From an uncultured Lysobacteraceae bacterium (GTDB lineage Bacteria > Pseudomonadota > Gammaproteobacteria > Xanthomonadales > Xanthomonadaceae), in NCBI GenBank assembly GCA_936911875.1, contig CAKZGB010000017.1:1-64000 (forward strand): DNA of 64,000 nucleotides, written 5' to 3'. The notes under the pieces were generated by a model. It had not been told where the DNA came from and made no database searches. It saw only the letters and a list, made by a program, of their open reading frames with translations. Both the position numbers and the translations under genes were made by a program. Shown one piece after another: positions 26,117 to 33,063 of the stretch (position 1 is its first letter; each line of letters begins with the position of its first letter).

Positions 26117-27499
26117 ATGGCCGACACCATCCAAGCTCTCGTTCCCGACATTGGCGGGTATGACAACGTCCCCGTTATCGAAATTCTCGTTAACGTGGGT
26201 GACACGGTCTCGCTCGACCAGGGTCTGGTGACGCTCGAGTCGGACAAGGCCACCATGGAGGTGCCCAGCAGCGCCGCCGGTGTGATCAAGGCAATTTTGG
26301 TCAAAGTCGGTGACTCCGTTTCCGAAGGCAGCGCCATCGCCGAAATCGAGCTGGCCTCCGGTGAGACCGCCGCCGCTTCGGCACCAGCACCGGCTCCCGC
26401 ACCGGCTCCGGCCGCAAGCGCGCCCGTGGCAGCCGAAACCGGTGAGCGCGTCGAACCCGCAACCGGCACACCGGCTCAAGCCGCTGCACCGCAAACTCCG
26501 CATGACAATGCCGCGCCTAGTGCCGGATCGCCTTCGACACCGCCGGTCGCATTTGATGCCGACGCGGTTGATCCGTCTAAGGTGCCGTATGCCTCGCCGT
26601 CGGTTCGTCTGTTCGCACGCGAACTCGGCGTCGATCTGTCGCGCATCAAGGGCACCGAACGCAACGGCCGCATCAGCAAGCAAGATGTGCAGCAGTTCGT
26701 GAAGGGCGTTCTGAACGGCGCTGCAGGCAGCGGCGCTACAGCCGGCGGTGTGACCGGTGGCGGTGAACTCAACTTGCTGCCGTGGCCCAAGGTCGACTTT
26801 GCCAAGTTTGGCGAGATCGAATCCAAGCCGCTGTCGCGCATTCAAAAGATCTCGGGTGCGAATCTTGCCCGCAACTGGGTCATGATTCCGCACGTCACGC
26901 AACACGAAGACGCAGACATCACCGAACTCGAGTCGTTGCGCCAGACGCTCAACAAAGAGTACGAAAAACAAGGCGTCAAGTTCACCATGCTGGCCTTCCT
27001 GATCAAGGCCTGCGCTAACTTGCTGCGCAAATATCCCACGTTCAACAGCTCGCTCGATGGCGACAACCTGATCCTCAAGAAATACGTGCACATCGGTTTT
27101 GCTGCCGATACGCCCAACGGTCTGGTCGTGCCGGTGATTCGTGATGTCGATAAAAAATCGGTTTCGCAAATCGCCGTTGAGATGTCGGAGCTGGCCAAGA
27201 AGGCACGCGATGGCAAGCTCGGCCCTGCCGACATGACCGGCGGCTGCTTCTCGATCAGCTCGCTGGGTGGCATTGGCGGTACCAAGTTCACGCCGATCGT
27301 CAACGCACCCGAGGTCGCCATCCTCGGCGTCTCGCGTTCCGATATGAAACCGGTCTGGAACGGCAAGGAATTCGTGCCGCGTCTGATCCTGCCGCTGTCC
27401 TTGAGCTACGACCATCGCGTAATCGATGGCGCTGCCGCCGCCCGCTTTGCTGCGGATCTGTCCAAGCTGCTGAGCGACATGCGTCGCGCACTGGTCTGA
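26117..27499 (+). CDS. aceF: Pyruvate dehydrogenase E2 (dihydrolipoamide acetyltransferase)
   Basis: Acetyltransferase core of the pyruvate dehydrogenase complex. 460 residues: one lipoyl domain with ESDKATMEV (Lys near residue 43), a long Ala/Pro linker, the E3/E1-binding domain SPSVRLFARELGVDLSRIKG with NGRISKQDVQQFV, another linker, and the catalytic domain with DHRVIDGAAAARF near residue 434. ATG at 26117 is the family start; upstream in-frame codons do not fit. lpdA follows ten bases later. No aceE accompanies them here. Confidence 0.93.
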   Translation: MADTIQALVPDIGGYDNVPVIEILVNVGDTVSLDQGLVTLESDKATMEVPSSAAGVIKAILVKVGDSVSEGSAIAEIELASGETAAASAPAPAPAPAPAASAPVAAETGERVEPATGTPAQAAAPQTPHDNAAPSAGSPSTPPVAFDADAVDPSKVPYASPSVRLFARELGVDLSRIKGTERNGRISKQDVQQFVKGVLNGAAGSGATAGGVTGGGELNLLPWPKVDFAKFGEIESKPLSRIQKISGANLARNWVMIPHVTQHEDADITELESLRQTLNKEYEKQGVKFTMLAFLIKACANLLRKYPTFNSSLDGDNLILKKYVHIGFAADTPNGLVVPVIRDVDKKSVSQIAVEMSELAKKARDGKLGPADMTGGCFSISSLGGIGGTKFTPIVNAPEVAILGVSRSDMKPVWNGKEFVPRLILPLSLSYDHRVIDGAAAARFAADLSKLLSDMRRALV

Positions 27500-27509
27500 G
27501 GGCGCGCAC

Positions 27510-29300
27510 ATGGCAACTATTGAACTGAAAGTTCCGGACATCGGCGGTTACGACAACGTTCCCGTCATCGAACTGCTCGTCAACGTCGGCGATCGCATCG
27601 AAGTCGACCAAGGTCTCGTCACGCTCGAATCCGACAAGGCCACCATGGAAGTGCCCGCATCGCACGCCGGTGTGATCAAAAGTCTGTCGGTAAAGGTCGG
27701 TGATTCCGTTTCCGAAGGCAGTGTCGTCGCCGTCGTGGAAGCCGAAGGTGCCGCCGCAGAAGCCGCTGCACCGGCGGCCGCTGCAGCTCCTGCGCCCGCA
27801 AGCGCACCGGCGCCCGCCGCGCCTTCGCCCGCAGCGCCTGCACCAACCGCAGCCGGCGCCAGTGGCCGCACCGCAGACGTCACGTGCCGCATGCTGGTAC
27901 TGGGCTCGGGTCCGGGCGGCTACACCGCCGCCTTCCGCAGTGCTGACCTGGGCATGGATACCGTGCTGGTAGAGCGCTACGCAACTTTGGGTGGTGTCTG
28001 CCTCAATGTCGGCTGCATCCCGTCCAAGGCCTTGCTGCACTCCGCCGAAGTAATCGAATCCGCTGCGCACGCCGGTGATTTCGGTGTGACGTTCGGTGCG
28101 CCGCAAATCGAACTCGACAAACTGCGCGAGTACAAAGACAAAGTCGTCGGTCAGCTGACCAAGGGTCTGGCCGGCATGGCCAAGCAACGCAAGGTGCGCA
28201 CCGTGCAGGGCACCGGTCAGTTCATCAGCCCGAATGAACTCGAAGTGACGGCCGACGACGGCAAGGTCACGCTGATTGCGTTTGAACAGTGCATCATCGC
28301 GGCGGGCTCGCAGGCGGTGAAATTGCCGGGCTTCCCGTGGGACGATCCGCGCGTCATGGATTCAACCGATGCGTTGAATCTCGCCGACATTCCGGGCTCA
28401 TTGCTCGTGGTCGGCGGCGGCATCATCGGTCTCGAAATGGCCACCGTGTATAGCGCACTGGGCAGCAAGGTCACGGTCGTTGAGTTTGCCGATCAGCTGA
28501 TGCCCGGCGCTGATGCCGATCTGGTCAAGTCGCTCACCGTGCGACTCAAAGCGGCCGGCATCGCCTTCCACACGGGTGTCAAAGCGAGCAACCCCGAGGC
28601 CGGTGCCGATGGCATTCGCGTGCAGTTCGAACCCGCGGCCGAGGGTGGCAAAGCGCCCGAGAGCGCCGTGTTCGATCGCGTGCTCGTTGCTGTGGGTCGC
28701 GCACCCAACGGTGCCAAGATCGGTGCTGACAAGGCCGGCGTCACCGTGACCGATCGCGGTTTCATTCCGGTCGATCGTCAGATGCGCACCAATGTCCCGC
28801 ATATTTTTGCGATCGGTGACCTGGTCGGTCAGCCGATGCTCGCGCACAAAGCCACGCACGAAGGCAAAGTCGCCGCCGAAGTCGCCTTTGGCGAGAAGCG
28901 CGAATGGGTGGCTCGCGTGATCCCGTCGGTGGCGTTCACCGATCCCGAAATTGCATGGGTCGGCGTCACCGAAACCGAAGCCAAGGCCAAGGGCATCAAG
29001 GTTGGTGTCGGCAAATTCCCGTGGGCGGCCAGCGGTCGTGCCATCGGCATCGGCCGTACCGAAGGCTTTACCAAGCTGATCTTTGATGAGGCCACGCATC
29101 GCATCATCGGCGGCGGCATTGTCGGCGTGCACGCCGGCGATCTGATTTCCGAAGTCTGTCTGGCGATCGAAATGGGCGCTGAGGTGCATGACATCGGTGC
29201 CACGATCCATCCGCATCCGACGTTGGGTGAGTCGGTGGGGATGGCCGCTGAGGTCTATGACGGCACCATCACCGACTTGTACATTCCCAAGAAAAAATAA
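27510..29300 (+). CDS. lpdA: Dihydrolipoamide dehydrogenase with N-terminal lipoyl domain
   Basis: E3 that reoxidises dihydrolipoamide with NAD. The 596 residues are longer than the usual 475 because an extra lipoyl domain (ESDKATMEVPASHAG, Lys near residue 41) and an Ala/Pro linker precede the flavoprotein body. That body has LGSGPGGYTAAF (FAD), the redox disulfide GGVCLNVGCIPSK near residue 165, GGGIIGLEMATVY (NAD) and the catalytic HPHPTLGES near residue 570. Its lipoyl domain closely resembles that of AceF. The stop TAA is the first three bases of a 7-nt-period array. Confidence 0.95.
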   Translation: MATIELKVPDIGGYDNVPVIELLVNVGDRIEVDQGLVTLESDKATMEVPASHAGVIKSLSVKVGDSVSEGSVVAVVEAEGAAAEAAAPAAAAAPAPASAPAPAAPSPAAPAPTAAGASGRTADVTCRMLVLGSGPGGYTAAFRSADLGMDTVLVERYATLGGVCLNVGCIPSKALLHSAEVIESAAHAGDFGVTFGAPQIELDKLREYKDKVVGQLTKGLAGMAKQRKVRTVQGTGQFISPNELEVTADDGKVTLIAFEQCIIAAGSQAVKLPGFPWDDPRVMDSTDALNLADIPGSLLVVGGGIIGLEMATVYSALGSKVTVVEFADQLMPGADADLVKSLTVRLKAAGIAFHTGVKASNPEAGADGIRVQFEPAAEGGKAPESAVFDRVLVAVGRAPNGAKIGADKAGVTVTDRGFIPVDRQMRTNVPHIFAIGDLVGQPMLAHKATHEGKVAAEVAFGEKREWVARVIPSVAFTDPEIAWVGVTETEAKAKGIKVGVGKFPWAASGRAIGIGRTEGFTKLIFDEATHRIIGGGIVGVHAGDLISEVCLAIEMGAEVHDIGATIHPHPTLGESVGMAAEVYDGTITDLYIPKKK

Positions 29301-29346
29301 ATCAAAAATCAAAAATCAAAAAATAAGAGCAACAGCAACAGCAAAA
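29298..29346 (+). repeat. 7-nt-period array in the lpdA 3' region
   Basis: Starting with the lpdA stop codon the sequence divides into sevens: TAAATCA, AAAATCA, AAAATCA, AAAAATA, then AGAGCAA, CAGCAAC, AGCAAAA, reaching the first base of the terminator stem at 29347. The first four units are clear repeats; the last three form a GCAACA-type run in the same register. The same sequence recurs inverted on the other side of the island. Confidence 0.85.
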
Positions 29347-29387
29347 GCGCCGGCGCGGAAAGAACCCGCGGCCGGCGCTTCTTTTTT
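29345..29387 (+). terminator. Rho-independent terminator of aceF-lpdA
   Basis: AAGCGCCGGC (29345-29354) pairs with GCCGGCGCTT (29371-29380); GCGG and CCGC continue the stem past a one-base bulge. A T run (29382-29387) follows. Confidence 0.92.
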
Positions 29388-29443
29388 GAGGTTTGAGGTT
29401 TGAGGTTTGAGGTTTGAGGTTTGAGGTTTGAGGTTTGAGGTTT
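29388..29443. repeat. Eight perfect tandem copies of GAGGTTT
   Basis: Eight identical heptamers (56 bp) start right after the T run of the lpdA terminator; a ninth, diverged unit (GATTTCC) follows. Both facing terminators point into this array, so it should be little transcribed from either gene. Perfect identity suggests recent expansion or homogenisation. Confidence 0.97.
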
Positions 29444-29462
29444 GATTTCCGACAGCTAAAAC

Positions 29463-29500
29463 AAAAAAAACACCGGCCGGGTTAGTACCCGCAGCCGGCG
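29463..29500 (-). terminator. Rho-independent terminator of the BLUF-like gene
   Basis: Read on the minus strand, GCCGG/CCGGC plus a CGGG/CCCG inner stem form a bulged hairpin ending in eight T (plus strand A run 29463-29470). Its 5' side GCGCCGGC matches the lpdA terminator. Confidence 0.85.
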
Positions 29501-29501
29501 C

Positions 29502-29556
29502 TTTTGCTCTTGCTCTTATTTTTTGATTTTTGATTTCTGGTTTTTGATTTGCTCTA
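29502..29556 (-). repeat. 7-nt-period array in the 3' region of the BLUF-like gene
   Basis: On the minus strand after the TAG stop come AAATCAA, AAACCAG, AAATCAA, AAATCAA, AAAATAA (29550-29516), then GAGCAAGAGCAAAAG and the terminator stem. It is a near copy, in inverted orientation, of the lpdA 3' array, giving the island about 55-bp inverted ends. Confidence 0.85.
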
Positions 29557-30012
29557 CCGCATTCCGGCGATCCACTTACTCCAGTACAGCGTCACCAGTT
29601 GAATACCCTTCGACATGTCGGGAGTATCGCGGGTGGTGGGCAGGATGGCTTGCCACTCGATGTTGGATTGCTCTTGCGCGCTCGACTTGGTGCAGTCAGT
29701 GAAACCCATGTACCAGCAATTGAAGTGACGCTGGGTCTCCGCAGTCTGCAGCAGAATTTCGGGTGGCTGGTGCAGTTTGCCGGAACTCACCCGATCGATG
29801 GCGGCGCGCAGACCGTCGCGAGGGCCTTCGGCGTAATGGAAGAACTGATGGCCGGAGTAGAGCGATACGCCCGTCAGACCGTGCTGCTCGCAGAAGGCGC
29901 GGCCTTCGACCAGGAACCAATCGATATCCTGGGCCTCGAGTCCCGGCTTGGCGGAACTGATGAAGGCGATGGCCGAAACCGGTTCGGTTTCGAAGAGGGG
30001 GAGGGCTGTCAT
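29554..30012 (-). CDS. Degenerate BLUF-domain protein
   Basis: 152 residues. The fold signature is seen: a beta strand VSAIAFISSA, a helix EAQDIDWFLVEGRAFCEQ, then LTGVSLYSGHQFFHYAEGPRDGL and FNCWYMGFTD near residue 98, as in blue-light-sensing BLUF proteins. The residues that make a BLUF photoactive are not at their expected places: the flavin-contacting Tyr aligns with Phe17, the Gln with His59, and the Asn pair with Phe/Cys. The C-terminal 45 residues are a short cap. It may be a light-blind relative used as a protein-interaction module. Monocistronic, with its own terminator. Confidence 0.7.
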   Translation of the reverse strand: MTALPLFETEPVSAIAFISSAKPGLEAQDIDWFLVEGRAFCEQHGLTGVSLYSGHQFFHYAEGPRDGLRAAIDRVSSGKLHQPPEILLQTAETQRHFNCWYMGFTDCTKSSAQEQSNIEWQAILPTTRDTPDMSKGIQLVTLYWSKWIAGMR

Positions 30013-30107
30013 GCCACTATGTTAGCGAACTGTGAAAAAATCGATGTGAAGCCTTGACGAATTCCTAAAATATTAACCGGAAATGGGGAGAGGCCTGCCT
30101 TCGCGCC

Positions 30108-30290
30108 AAAAAAAAGCCCTGACCAGGGACCGGGGTCAGGGCTTATAACGGAGCGAGATGTCTTGGAGAGCTTAGGGACGAGGAGTTAAACCAAGTCGCT
30201 CCGTAAGATAGGACCGAGCCTTCGCGACGGCGGTTCCATCTAAATGAGTGACGGCGGTCACAGCCTGATGAAGTGGGGTCCTAAGCGGTC
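30108..30290 (-). ncRNA. Candidate structured small RNA upstream of and antisense to the atp leader
   Basis: No protein frame lies here, yet the minus strand ends in a strong intrinsic terminator: an 11-pair stem (plus-strand arms 30114-30124 and 30134-30144) followed by eight T. Upstream of it are two more closed elements: a nine-pair stem ACGGAGCGA/TCGCTCCGT (30148-30156, 30196-30204) enclosing CTTGG/CCAAG with a C/U-rich loop, and a seven-pair stem TAGGACC/GGTCCTA (30209-30215, 30277-30283) enclosing a GTGAC/GTCAC hairpin. The BLUF-like gene begins only after this terminator. No clear promoter was found, so the 5' end near 30290 is a guess. Confidence 0.5.
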
Positions 30291-30338
30291 GAGAACGGGC
30301 CGAAAGGAAAATCCTAGAAAAATGAATTACTTGTCTGC

Positions 30339-30367
30339 TTGCTCAATTTTTAGCTGCGGTTTATACT
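30339..30367 (+). promoter_or_regulatory. Sigma-70-type promoter of the atp operon
   Basis: TTGCTC (30339-30344) and TATACT (30362-30367) are separated by exactly 17 bases, predicting a start near 30374 and a leader of about 50 bases before atpI. It is the best promoter match in the 410-bp gap. Confidence 0.65.
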
Positions 30368-30422
30368 CTTGCGGCTTCACTGAGCGTTTCGACGCCAACC
30401 CCTGACAGACAACGAGTCCCGC

Positions 30423-30806
30423 GTGTACAACCCTTTGTCCGCAGGCCGCCGCCACGCCCGACACTCAGCCGGGTTCGGTCTGGTAGCCACGGTCCTGACG
30501 ACGCTAGTGTTTTTTGCACTACAACATCGGTGGGATTCCGCGCTCGCAGCCTTGATGGGTGGGTTAGGTGTCGTTGCAGGCAGCTGGTTAGGTGCTCGTA
30601 TCGCGCTCGGTGGTCAGGCTCGGGCCGCAGGTTTCGCATTTATGCGGCTGCTGGTCGGGCTTGGTGTTAAGTGGTTGCTGGTAGTCGCTGCAATGATTTT
30701 TAGCGTTGCGCGCGGCTGGCCGCCACTACCTCTATTGATTGCCGTTATCGTTGCCATCCTGGCACCGTTGGCGGCCGAACTTATTAACTTGCGCAATAAG
30801 GTGTGA
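30423..30806 (+). CDS. atpI: ATP synthase protein I
   Basis: Small membrane protein at the head of the atp operon, thought to help assemble the c-ring. 127 residues with about four hydrophobic segments: GLVATVLTTLVFFAL, WLGARIALGG and GVKWLLVVAAMIFSVARGWPPLPL. Its start is GTG at 30423. Three bases separate its stop from the atpB GTG. Confidence 0.86.
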   Translation: MYNPLSAGRRHARHSAGFGLVATVLTTLVFFALQHRWDSALAALMGGLGVVAGSWLGARIALGGQARAAGFAFMRLLVGLGVKWLLVVAAMIFSVARGWPPLPLLIAVIVAILAPLAAELINLRNKV

Positions 30807-30809
30807 TTA

Positions 30810-31619
30810 GTGGCCGGCGGTCTTAACGAATACATCAAGCACCACTTGACCCATAACGTAACCGAGGTCAGTGGCCAACCGTTCCACCTCGATACTTGGG
30901 CAGTGTCGCTGGTTCTGGGTCTGATCTTTATCCTGTGGTTCGGCTTCTATGCGCGCAAGGCCACGGCAGGCGTGCCTTCCAAGGGTCAGGCCTTTGTTGA
31001 AATGGTGGTCGAATTTATCGATGGCCAGGTCAAAGACACGTTCCACGGGAACCGTAACTCGGTGACGCCGCTGGCACTGACCATCTTTATGTGGGTTGTG
31101 TTCATGAACACCATGGACTTGATCCCGCTTGATCTGCCGGGCACGCTGGTCACCGCCACCCAAGGTGCAGAAGCGGCTGAGCATTCGTTCTTCCGTCTGG
31201 TTCCCACGGCTGACCTCAACACCACGTTCGCTCTGTCGGTCGGCGTGTTCTTCATCCTGATCGGTCACGCCATCAGCGCCAAGGGCCTGGGGGGTTTCGG
31301 TAAGGAGCTGACCACTGCGCCGTTCCATGCGCACGGCTTCATGAAAATTCTGCTGATTCCGGTCAACCTGCTGATGAACATCATCGAATGGTTGGTCAAG
31401 CCGATTTCGCTGGCCATGCGGTTGTTCGGCAACATGTACGGCGGCGAGCTGGTGTTTATGCTGATCGCCGGTCTGATGACCAGCTGGGCTACCTTTGTGC
31501 CGGGCGTCATCGCTAATGCGGCTTGGGGTATCTTCCATATCCTGATCATCCTGCTGCAAGCCTTTATCTTCATGATCCTCACCGTCGTCTACATTGCCGG
31601 CGCCCGTGAGCATCACTAA
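30810..31619 (+). CDS. atpB: ATP synthase F0 subunit a
   Basis: Proton-channel half-site of F0, 269 residues with five to six helices. The essential stator Arg lies in ISLAMRLFGNMYGGELVF near residue 207, and NTMDLIPLDLPG near residue 104 is also conserved. It begins with GTG at 30810. Confidence 0.95.
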   Translation: MAGGLNEYIKHHLTHNVTEVSGQPFHLDTWAVSLVLGLIFILWFGFYARKATAGVPSKGQAFVEMVVEFIDGQVKDTFHGNRNSVTPLALTIFMWVVFMNTMDLIPLDLPGTLVTATQGAEAAEHSFFRLVPTADLNTTFALSVGVFFILIGHAISAKGLGGFGKELTTAPFHAHGFMKILLIPVNLLMNIIEWLVKPISLAMRLFGNMYGGELVFMLIAGLMTSWATFVPGVIANAAWGIFHILIILLQAFIFMILTVVYIAGAREHH

Positions 31620-31672
31620 GTAGTTTTCGTTTCACCTTTCCCTTTGTTTTAAATCACCTCGGAGTTATCACC

Positions 31673-31981
31673 ATGGAATTCATCGCCAACGTTCAAAGCA
31701 TGACCGCCATTGCCATCGGCATCATCATCGGCCTGGGCGCCCTGGGCGCTTGTTTGGGTATCGCCCTGATGGGCTCGAAGTTCCTTGAATCGGCTGCCCG
31801 TCAACCGGAACTGGTCCCGATGCTGCAAGGCCGTATGTTCCTGCTGGCCGGTCTGATCGACGCCGCCTTCATTATCGGTCTGGCCGTTGCTCTGTTCTTC
31901 GCCTTCGCCAACCCGCTGACCTCGAAGCTGGAAGGTGCCGCTGCTGAAGCTGCTCCGGCCGCTGCCGCTGCTGCTCACTAA
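31673..31981 (+). CDS. atpE: ATP synthase F0 subunit c
   Basis: Two-helix proteolipid of the rotor ring, 102 residues. The first helix has GLGALGACLGIALMG, the polar loop ARQPEL, and the ion-carrying Asp63 sits in GLIDAAFIIGLAVALFF. The Na-type Glu/Gln signature is absent, so proton coupling is expected. The C-terminus carries an unusual Ala-rich tail (GAAAEAAPAAAAAAH). Confidence 0.93.
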   Translation: MEFIANVQSMTAIAIGIIIGLGALGACLGIALMGSKFLESAARQPELVPMLQGRMFLLAGLIDAAFIIGLAVALFFAFANPLTSKLEGAAAEAAPAAAAAAH

Positions 31982-32018
31982 TCTGCACTCCCATTAAGCT
32001 TCTTAGAGAGGGCACGTC

Positions 32019-32492
32019 GTGAACCCCAGTCTCATGACTTTCTTAGGCCAGCTGATTTCGTTCGTGATCCTGATTGTGTTCACGATGAAATTCATTTGGC
32101 CGCCGCTGATCGCTGCCATCGAGGCACGTCAGCAAAAAATCGCTGAGGGTTTGGCCGCCGCCGACAACAGCCAGAAGACGCTTGCTGCCGCTCAGGAAGC
32201 GGCAGAAGGCGAACTGAAGGCCGCGCGTGTCAAAGCCAACGAGATCATCGACCAAGCGCACCAGCGTGCAACGCAAATCCTGGAGCAAGCCAAGACCGAA
32301 GCGGTAGCCGAAGCCGGCCGCCAAAAGGAACTGGCCCAAACCGAGATCGACGCTGCTACGACGCGTGCCCGTGAGGAACTGCGTCAGCACGTTTCCGCTC
32401 TGGCCGTTTCCGGTGCCGAAAAGCTGCTGAAGAAGGAAATCGATGCTTCGACTCACAAGTCGCTGCTCGATGAACTGGCTGCTCAGTTGTAA
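32019..32492 (+). CDS. atpF: ATP synthase F0 subunit b
   Basis: Peripheral stalk: one N-terminal membrane helix (FLGQLISFVILIVFTMKFIWPP) and a long charged coiled coil to residue 157. GTG at 32019 has GAGAGG upstream; an ATG five codons on is the alternative start. Confidence 0.93.
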   Translation: MNPSLMTFLGQLISFVILIVFTMKFIWPPLIAAIEARQQKIAEGLAAADNSQKTLAAAQEAAEGELKAARVKANEIIDQAHQRATQILEQAKTEAVAEAGRQKELAQTEIDAATTRAREELRQHVSALAVSGAEKLLKKEIDASTHKSLLDELAAQL

Positions 32493-32511
32493 TTGAAGGA
32501 CGCTTAAAGAA

Positions 32512-33039
32512 ATGAGCGAAGCTCTCACCCTTGCACGACCCTACGCACGCGCCGCTTTTGCGGCCGCCAGTGAACGCAATGCCACGGCCCAATGGTCCAA
32601 GGCACTGACGTTCGCGGCGCAGGTGGCGGCACAGCCCGAAGCCAAGGCAGTTCTCGGTCACCCCTTGCTCAGCACCGGCGATGCCGTCGGTCTGCTGGTG
32701 ATGGACGGTGCCGATGAAACGCTGACGCGCTTCCTGTCCACCCTGGCGGAAAACCGCCGTCTTCCGTTGCTGCCGGAAATTGCCGGCATGTTTGAACAGC
32801 TGCGCAACGAGGCGGATCAGGTCGTGAAAGCCAAGGTCACAACCGCGACGCCGGCCAGTGACTCCGAGCTGGCTGCGATCCGTGAGGCGCTCAAGCGCCG
32901 ATTCGGTCGTGAAGTCGAGATTGAACCGCAGGTCGACGAATCGTTGATCGGCGGCGCCATCATCGATGCCGGCCACGTCGTGATCGACGGCTCCATCAAG
33001 GGCAAGCTCGCCTCGCTTCAGAACGCGATCGGCCATTAA
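32512..33039 (+). CDS. atpH: ATP synthase F1 subunit delta
   Basis: Links the peripheral stalk to F1. 175 residues; starts LTLARPYARAAFAAA and ends with DESLIGGAIIDAGHVVIDGSIKGKL, the conserved delta/OSCP C-terminal block. Confidence 0.94.
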   Translation: MSEALTLARPYARAAFAAASERNATAQWSKALTFAAQVAAQPEAKAVLGHPLLSTGDAVGLLVMDGADETLTRFLSTLAENRRLPLLPEIAGMFEQLRNEADQVVKAKVTTATPASDSELAAIREALKRRFGREVEIEPQVDESLIGGAIIDAGHVVIDGSIKGKLASLQNAIGH

Positions 33040-33063
33040 GCCAACATTTTTCAGGGAACTCCC

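Noticed and set aside
29388..29443. CRISPR array
   Set aside because: Units are seven bases, contiguous and without unique spacers; no cas genes nearby.
30108..30290. 6S, 4.5S, tmRNA or RNase P RNA
   Set aside because: None of their conserved segments is present, although the element is structured.
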